The notes beneath the pieces are model-generated. The model had not been told where the DNA came from. It ran no database searches and worked only from the letters and a program-made list of their open reading frames with translations. Below, piece by piece: positions 59,766 through 64,000 of a DNA stretch of 64,000 nucleotides. The translations under genes and the position numbers were made by a program. Source of the DNA: Nocardiopsis_B mangrovi (lineage in GTDB: Bacteria; Actinomycetota; Actinomycetes; Streptosporangiales; Streptosporangiaceae); NCBI RefSeq assembly GCF_042653925.1, contig NZ_JBHSFQ010000024.1:1-64000 (forward strand). The letters run 5' to 3'. Numbering within the stretch: the stretch's first letter is position 1; each line of letters opens with the position of its first letter.

Positions 59766-60704
59766 TCAGCTCCTGGTGTCCATACCGTGTGGGGAGTGGG
59801 GATCCGCGACGGCGTGACGCCGCGCGGGCGGATACTCCGGTCGGCGGTCGGCGGTCGGCGGTCGGCGGTCGGCGGTCTGGACGGCGGTGAGCACGCTGAT
59901 GGCCCCGTTGCCGGTCCGCGCGGTGATGGTGTGCGGGCTGCCGGAATCCTCCGGGACGTCGGTGCGCACGTCGCCGCTGTCCGTCGCGGTCGTGACGTCG
60001 TAGTCGGCCTCGGGCACCTCGACCGTCACCGCGCCGTTGTCCGCCTCCACCTCGACACTGTCGGGGGCTTCGGCGAGAGAAAGGCGGATCGCTCCGTTCT
60101 CGGACCGGGCCTCGACGCTGCCCGAGGTGACGCCGGTGGCGCGCTGCTCACCGGAGGCACTGCGCAGAGAGAGGGGGTCGGCGGCGTCCTCGACCCGGAT
60201 CGCGCCGTTGTCCGTGGTGATGTCCAGCGCGGACGCGAAGCCGGAGGCCGAGACCGCCCCGCTGCCGCCGTCCACGGTCACCGCCACCTCTCGGGGCACG
60301 AGCACCTCGTAGCGGACGTCGCACCGGCCCAGGAGCAGGGGTGCGCAGTCGGTGGTCAGGGCGAGGGTGTCCCCCGCGAACTCCCAGTCCGCCCCGGTCC
60401 GGGCGCCGATGGCGGACCACCCGGTGAACCAGCGCGTCACCTCGATCTCGTCGACGTCCGCGGGCCGGACGTCGAGGTCTCCGCTCTCGGCGGAGATCGT
60501 GATCCGTTCCCCGGCCGGGCCGAAGGCCCGTTCCTCCGGGCCGCCGTCGGCCCCGCATCCGGTCAGGACGGTGAGCGTCAGGGCCGCGCCCGCGGCGGCG
60601 ATGGACACGCGGACAGGACGGGTGGACACGAGCCGGGGGGACGGGGAGTCGAGCCGGAACGGGGATGCGAGCGGAGACGGAGACGACGGCGTGGACACGG
60701 ACAA
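59766..60704 (-). CDS. DUF4097-type beta-repeat lipoprotein with variable C-terminal tail
   Basis: An exported lipoprotein with the lipobox V-L-T-G-C (Cys at about 50). The body is a beta-helix-like repeat typical of DUF4097 adhesin-type proteins (ITISAESGDLDVRPADVDEI; LDITTDNGAIRVEDA; VEARSENGAIRLSL; VEADNGAVTVEVPE). The domain ends at NGAISVLTAV. The final 40 residues (QTADRRPPTADRRPEY and on) derive from a heptanucleotide repeat and look like out-of-frame sequence. A TTG start at 60704 has GGAGG upstream; a GTG at 60698 is equally possible. Confidence 0.78.
   Translation of the reverse strand: MSVSTPSSPSPLASPFRLDSPSPRLVSTRPVRVSIAAAGAALTLTVLTGCGADGGPEERAFGPAGERITISAESGDLDVRPADVDEIEVTRWFTGWSAIGARTGADWEFAGDTLALTTDCAPLLLGRCDVRYEVLVPREVAVTVDGGSGAVSASGFASALDITTDNGAIRVEDAADPLSLRSASGEQRATGVTSGSVEARSENGAIRLSLAEAPDSVEVEADNGAVTVEVPEADYDVTTATDSGDVRTDVPEDSGSPHTITARTGNGAISVLTAVQTADRRPPTADRRPEYPPARRHAVADPHSPHGMDTRS
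59839..59877. repeat. Heptanucleotide tandem repeat (GGTCGGC)n inside the DUF4097 gene
   Basis: Five perfect GGTCGGC units (59839-59873) plus a partial GGTC. Because 7 is not a multiple of 3, loss or gain of a unit shifts the reading frame of the lipoprotein's C-terminal tail and could change its distance to the acyltransferase gene downstream. Confidence 0.9.
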
Positions 60705-61104
60705 GGGAGCCTCCGGGAGTGGTGGATGGTGGTGCCGTCAGGGCAGGCCGAAGGGCCGCACGGCGGTCGTGCCCGCGGTGCGGAGGAAGAGCGGTGTGTG
60801 GAGCAGCCGACGGGGAAGCGCGAGCCGCAGGTCCCGGGTCGGCGGGGGTGCCGTCGGCCCGGGACCGGGCCGACGGGCGGCGAGGGGGTGTCGCGCCACG
60901 GAGGCGGCGAGGGGCCGGTCGTCGGGCTACGGGGGTCGGCGAGGGAGCGGTCGCCGAACCGAGGGCTCAGCGAGGGGTGAATGGTCGGGCCAAGAGGGTG
61001 GCGGGAAGCCGGTCGTCGGGTCGTGGGAACAGCAGCCGGCCACCGGATCAGCAGTCAGGCCGCGGAATCAGTCGTTGGCTGCGGATCAGCCTTCGGCCCG
61101 CGGA
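60705..61104. other. 400-bp gap between the lipoprotein gene and tetR
   Basis: No convincing gene. The sequence is low in complexity, with many GGCGAGGG and GGTCGTCGGG words, and ends in the 19-bp tandem repeats (61042-61136). Confidence 0.4.
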
Positions 61105-61136
61105 TCAGTCGTCTGGCCGCGGGGTCAGCAGCGCGG
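61042..61136. repeat. Degenerate 19-bp tandem repeat, five copies, overlapping the tetR stop
   Basis: Units start at 61042, 61061, 61080, 61099 and 61118 with consensus CGCGGATCAGTCGTCGGGC (for example CGCGGATCAGTCGTCTGGC in copy 4). The tetR stop codon (61105-61107) lies in the fourth unit, so repeat growth may have set the end of the protein. Confidence 0.75.
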
Positions 61137-61743
61137 TCAGCACGGCCGCCAAGGCGCGCTCTGCGGTATCGGCGGTGACCGCGCCGGGGTCGGCGAGGCG
61201 TTCCATGGACAGCCCATTGGTCAGGCAGTGCACGATCAGCGCGGCCAGTTCCGGGTCGACCGCCGGGCGGGCGCCGGCACGCTCTCCGACATCGGCGATG
61301 GTGCGCGCCGCCGCCTCCCGCTGTGCGCGGCGCAGGGAGGCGACGACCTCCCGCGTCGGTTCGTCGCGGGCCGCGCGCGCCGCGAACTCCAGCCCGAGCC
61401 GGTTCCGCTCGGTGTCGCCCGCGACGCGTCCGGCGACGACGCGTGCCGCCCGGCCGATCGCCTCTGCGGGGTCGTCGGTGCCGCCCACCTCTGCCATGAC
61501 GGCGCTGAGCTCGGTGTCGGAACGCTCACGGAGGACCGCGCCGAACAGGTCCTCCTTGCCGCCGAAGTTGGAGTACACGGCCCCCTTGGTGAAGCCGGCG
61601 GCGCGGGCGATGTCCTCCAGCCTGCTGTCGGCGTAGCCCCGTTCCGCGAACACCCGGGCCGCCGCGGCCAGCAGCCGCCGCCGCACTTCATCCCGCGACG
61701 CCCGCGCGACGGGCTCGGGCGGGGGGTTCTCCTGCTCACTCAT
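61105..61743 (-). CDS. TetR-family transcriptional regulator
   Basis: A 212-residue repressor. The helix-turn-helix region reads RRRLLAAAARVFAERGYADS, RLEDIARAAGFTKGAVYSNF, G-G-K-E-D-L, very close to the family consensus. The C-terminal ligand domain is variable. The promoter region holds a repeated palindrome immediately before the start codon (61758-61788), pointing to autoregulation. No transporter or enzyme gene is divergently encoded, so its regulon is not apparent here. Confidence 0.93.
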   Translation of the reverse strand: MSEQENPPPEPVARASRDEVRRRLLAAAARVFAERGYADSRLEDIARAAGFTKGAVYSNFGGKEDLFGAVLRERSDTELSAVMAEVGGTDDPAEAIGRAARVVAGRVAGDTERNRLGLEFAARAARDEPTREVVASLRRAQREAAARTIADVGERAGARPAVDPELAALIVHCLTNGLSMERLADPGAVTADTAERALAAVLTALLTPRPDD

Positions 61744-62266
61744 AAGGGGAAATTAGCATACCCACGGGTATCGGATACCCGTGAGTACTGAAATGTGGTG
61801 GTGGCACCACGCCTCGCGGGGAGAGGGGCCATCGTGGCCCTGGGCCGTCCGGGCCGTCGCTCCGGGCGAACGTGCGCCGGCGGCCAGGAGTACCGACCAG
61901 GATCGCGTTGACCCGGAGTGCGAGGCGGGCGTCGGAGATCTCCCGAACGTCGACGGCTAGACCGCGGTCGAGGGGGCAGGCGACCATTTCGGGCTCCGAC
62001 CGTTTGCGCATAGGGCGTTGCCGGACAAGGGGCGCCCTATGAAGGACGGGGCCGGGTTGCACAGCAGCGGTAGGGTGCGCGAGGCGGTGCGCTCCTCGCG
62101 CAAGGGCCGCAGCGCCGTCGGAATAAGCAGGGCAATTCGGATCGGATTTTGCGAGGGGCGGGGGAATTCGCCGATCACCACGAGTCGGGGCCGCTCGGCG
62201 CTCAGGGAGAGGAGCGTGTCCACGGCCTCGCCCTTTGAGAAGTACGTTTCCGCGAACTGAACTCCT
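61744..62266. other. 523-bp gap upstream of tetR; possible gene remnant
   Basis: Besides the operator I see no full gene. On the minus strand, about 62260 down to 61957 translates as protein-like sequence (VQFAETYFSKGEAVDTLLSL, SAERPRLVVIGEFPR, SQNPIRIALLIPTALR) without a good start codon or ribosome binding site. It may be the 3' remnant of a lost gene. A plus-strand frame at 62018-62260 appears to be its shadow. Confidence 0.3.
61758..61788. promoter_or_regulatory. Double TetR operator
   Basis: ATACCC (61758-61763) is followed by GGGTAT (61766-61771), ATACCC (61775-61780) and a diverged GAGTAC (61783-61788). The central part forms a 10-bp perfect dyad: CACGGGTATC (61763-61772) and GATACCCGTG (61774-61783). 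It ends 15 bp upstream of the tetR start, an ideal place for self-repression by two dimers. Confidence 0.7.
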
Positions 62267-63376
62267 CTATCGCTCCACCGGCCCGCCTCCCCGCTCGGAA
62301 TGGCGCGGGCCCGGGCGGAGGCCGTAGGCGATCTTGAAGCCGGTGAGCCAGCCGTCGTCGTGCAGCTTGGCGAATACGGCGTTGCGGACCTCGCGGTGTT
62401 CCGGCCAGGAATGGGCCGATGCGACGGTGGCCCAGCTCGGGCCGTGGCCGTGGAGTGTCCGGTAGTCGTGGACCCAGCGTGCGACGGCGGGCTCGCGGCC
62501 GGTGATCGCGGCGTGGGCGTGCTTCTCGACGTCATCGGGGCCGAGGCCGTCGTGGTCCGCTGTACGGGCCGCGGTGGATCCGGCATCCGCGGGGAGCGGT
62601 GCCAGGTCCGCCGATACGCGGCCGAGCCGGCCGATCGAGGCGGAGCCGCGGGTGAGCCTCGGCGCGGGTTCGAGCCACCCGATGTCAGCGAGGGCGGTCA
62701 CGACCGCGTCGAGCTCCGGGGCGCCGTTCAACGCGCAGGCGGTGGTCAGGTCCGCACCGCCGGCGCGCACCTCCCCCTCCGGTGCGGCGTGGGCGACCGT
62801 GTGGAGCGCGGCGAGGCGCACGGGGTTGGCCTTCTTGCGCAGCTTCTTGTGCGCGAGCACGCGGCTCGCCCACCCGGAGACGCGGCTGCGCCCGTTCCTG
62901 CCGAGCCCCCAGGGGTTTCCGGCGGCCACCGGGATCGCGCAGGGCGCGGGGTTCGCCGGGTCGGCCTCCAGGACCCGTGCCGGAGCGGTCTCCAGCCACC
63001 CCGAGGAGGTCAGGGCGGTCAGGCTCGCGAGGGGATCGCGCAGCCGGAGGGCGCGCAGGTCCTGGCCGACCAGGTTGGCCCGCCCGGTGCGGGCACCCCG
63101 CAGGAGGCACACGAGCGCCAGGAGCCGGGAGTCGGGGTCGGCGCCGACCCCGTCGTCGGAGAGGTGGGACCAGGCCAGGCGCAGCGCGCCGGCCTGGTCG
63201 GCGTTGAGCCGCACCGCGGGACCCGGAGGGCGCACCCGAGCCGGATCGGTCGGTCGCCGGGTGTGCGGCGGATCGGCGACCCCGGTGTCCGCGCACACCG
63301 CGCATTCGACGGCACGTGCCAAGTCCGCGCCGTCCCACATCGGGTTGGTCTTCTTCTTCAGTTTCCGACTGGTCAT
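62267..63376 (-). CDS. Protein of unknown function with repeated winged-helix-like segments
   Basis: A 369-residue basic protein. I recognise no named family. It contains two similar halves: a Lys-rich start (RKLKKKTNP near residue 4; HKKLRKKANP near 177), a helical stretch, then a G-W-L signature (LASLTALTSSGWLETAPARV; LDAVVTALADIGWLEPAPRL). A third G-W-L segment lies at the C-terminus (VRNAVFAKLHDDGWLTGFKI). This looks like tandem winged-helix units and suggests nucleic acid binding. A C-A-V-C-A-D motif near residue 28 might hold metal. The ATG has GGAGAG upstream. Confidence 0.65.
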   Translation of the reverse strand: MTSRKLKKKTNPMWDGADLARAVECAVCADTGVADPPHTRRPTDPARVRPPGPAVRLNADQAGALRLAWSHLSDDGVGADPDSRLLALVCLLRGARTGRANLVGQDLRALRLRDPLASLTALTSSGWLETAPARVLEADPANPAPCAIPVAAGNPWGLGRNGRSRVSGWASRVLAHKKLRKKANPVRLAALHTVAHAAPEGEVRAGGADLTTACALNGAPELDAVVTALADIGWLEPAPRLTRGSASIGRLGRVSADLAPLPADAGSTAARTADHDGLGPDDVEKHAHAAITGREPAVARWVHDYRTLHGHGPSWATVASAHSWPEHREVRNAVFAKLHDDGWLTGFKIAYGLRPGPRHSERGGGPVER

Positions 63377-64000
63377 GTCCGACCGTTCTCTCCGCGTTCC
63401 CTTCCGCGCTGATCGCGCGGGCGCTCACCCACCGGTTCCATGCGGAACCGGTGATTTCGGCGCCTTCCGGCCTCCTATCAGATCAGAGCTTCGGGGCCGG
63501 TGCAGTCCATTCGGTCGATAAATGCCGCATGCGCGGCACGAACGCGAAACACCGGGCGCCTGCGGCCGTCCGAACGGGATGCGGTGGGCCGCACCTTTCT
63601 GACCTGCGCATAAGGAATTTCGGAAATATGAAGAAATAAAGGGTTACTGGATCACGGTGGGCGGGAACAGATTGCACTACACCGCGATCCGCGCGGCGTC
63701 GGCGTTTTCGTCGATCGTCGGCACGGCGACGGCGTTCCCCCGCTTTCCCCCCGGCCTTCACCCGTATCGGTGTCGTGCCTGGAACAGCGCCGTCGGCGGT
63801 CCACTTCCCCCATCTTCCCCGATGGGCCTTCTGTGGGCCGCTCGGTCGGGTTCCCGCAACCAAGACGAGTGCGCCGCCGCCATGGCGGCGGTCCCGCACG
63901 CTCGCTCCTGATGCCCCCTGACCTGCATGCCTGAAGTGCTGGATCACGGAATTACTGAATCACTGCAATAAGGGCCCCACCCATGCCTGGACAGCCGCGG
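63377..64000. other. Right end of the window: no convincing gene
   Basis: Frames here are short or Arg/Gly-rich and shadow-like. An AT-rich patch at 63608-63646 (TAAGGAATTTCGG...GAAGAAATAAAGGG) may carry promoters. The 11-mer CTGGATCACGG occurs twice (63647-63657, 63939-63949). The boundary may cut the next gene's upstream region. Confidence 0.35.

Noticed and set aside
62018..62260. 80-residue plus-strand frame upstream of tetR
   Set aside because: Ser/Arg-rich composition without motif. The opposite strand gives a more protein-like translation.
63483..63947. 154-residue minus-strand frame at the right end
   Set aside because: Basic, low-complexity translation with no ribosome binding site or domain, probably non-coding.

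Overview
The window is very GC-rich DNA from an actinobacterium. The evidence is the gene order: trxA-trxB, an anti-sigma factor, a SigM-like ECF sigma factor, murJ (mviN) and a DUF6049-like protein next to a CCA-adding enzyme, and later rpsF-ssb-rpsR-rplI followed by dnaB. This order is shared by Streptomyces, mycobacteria and related groups and normally lies close to oriC. Actinobacterial inositol-3-phosphate synthase, a TadA-associated protein pair and a class A penicillin-binding protein agree. A filamentous genus of the Nocardiopsis type is plausible, but the genus cannot be fixed from the sequence.

Region by region. 0.1-14 kb: an M16-peptidase-like gene, thioredoxin and thioredoxin reductase (with a textbook SigR-type promoter), the pseudokinase-sigM-anti-sigma operon with GTGA overlaps, two tandem murJ lipid II flippases, a DUF6049-like membrane protein and cca. 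14-29 kb: small unknown gene, MFS transporter, ino1, PadR regulator, a hairpin-rich 0.8 kb gap, ponA-type PBP, a GT87-like membrane protein, rpsF-ssb-rpsR-rplI, a Tat-exported amidase, a MATE pump, a DnaA-box cluster and dnaB. 29-34 kb: small proteins, a bacterial PH-domain protein, upp, two TadA-associated proteins, tadA and tRNA-Ser(CGA). 34-39 kb: a broken pentapeptide-repeat membrane protein, then an NB-ARC/TPR signalling ATPase translationally coupled to a DUF6879-type protein and small partners.

39-58.6 kb is an accessory catabolic block: GntR regulator with a class III CoA-transferase, a glycerophosphodiesterase, a GntP permease, a 2-hydroxyacid dehydrogenase, then KdgD (5-dehydro-4-deoxyglucarate dehydratase) with a 2,5-dioxopentanoate dehydrogenase under a divergent LysR regulator, a five-gene peptide-type ABC transporter, a second 2-hydroxyacid dehydrogenase, glucarate dehydratase and an IclR regulator. 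Together GudD, KdgD and the aldehyde dehydrogenase form the complete route from D-glucarate to 2-oxoglutarate. The ABC transporter lying between the two halves is the obvious candidate importer. A 106-bp tandem repeat lies at the end of the glucarate dehydratase operon.

58.6-64 kb: acyltransferase, DUF4097-type lipoprotein containing a heptanucleotide repeat, a TetR regulator with a double operator but no evident target, and an unknown protein with internally repeated winged-helix-like segments. The last 0.6 kb shows no convincing gene.
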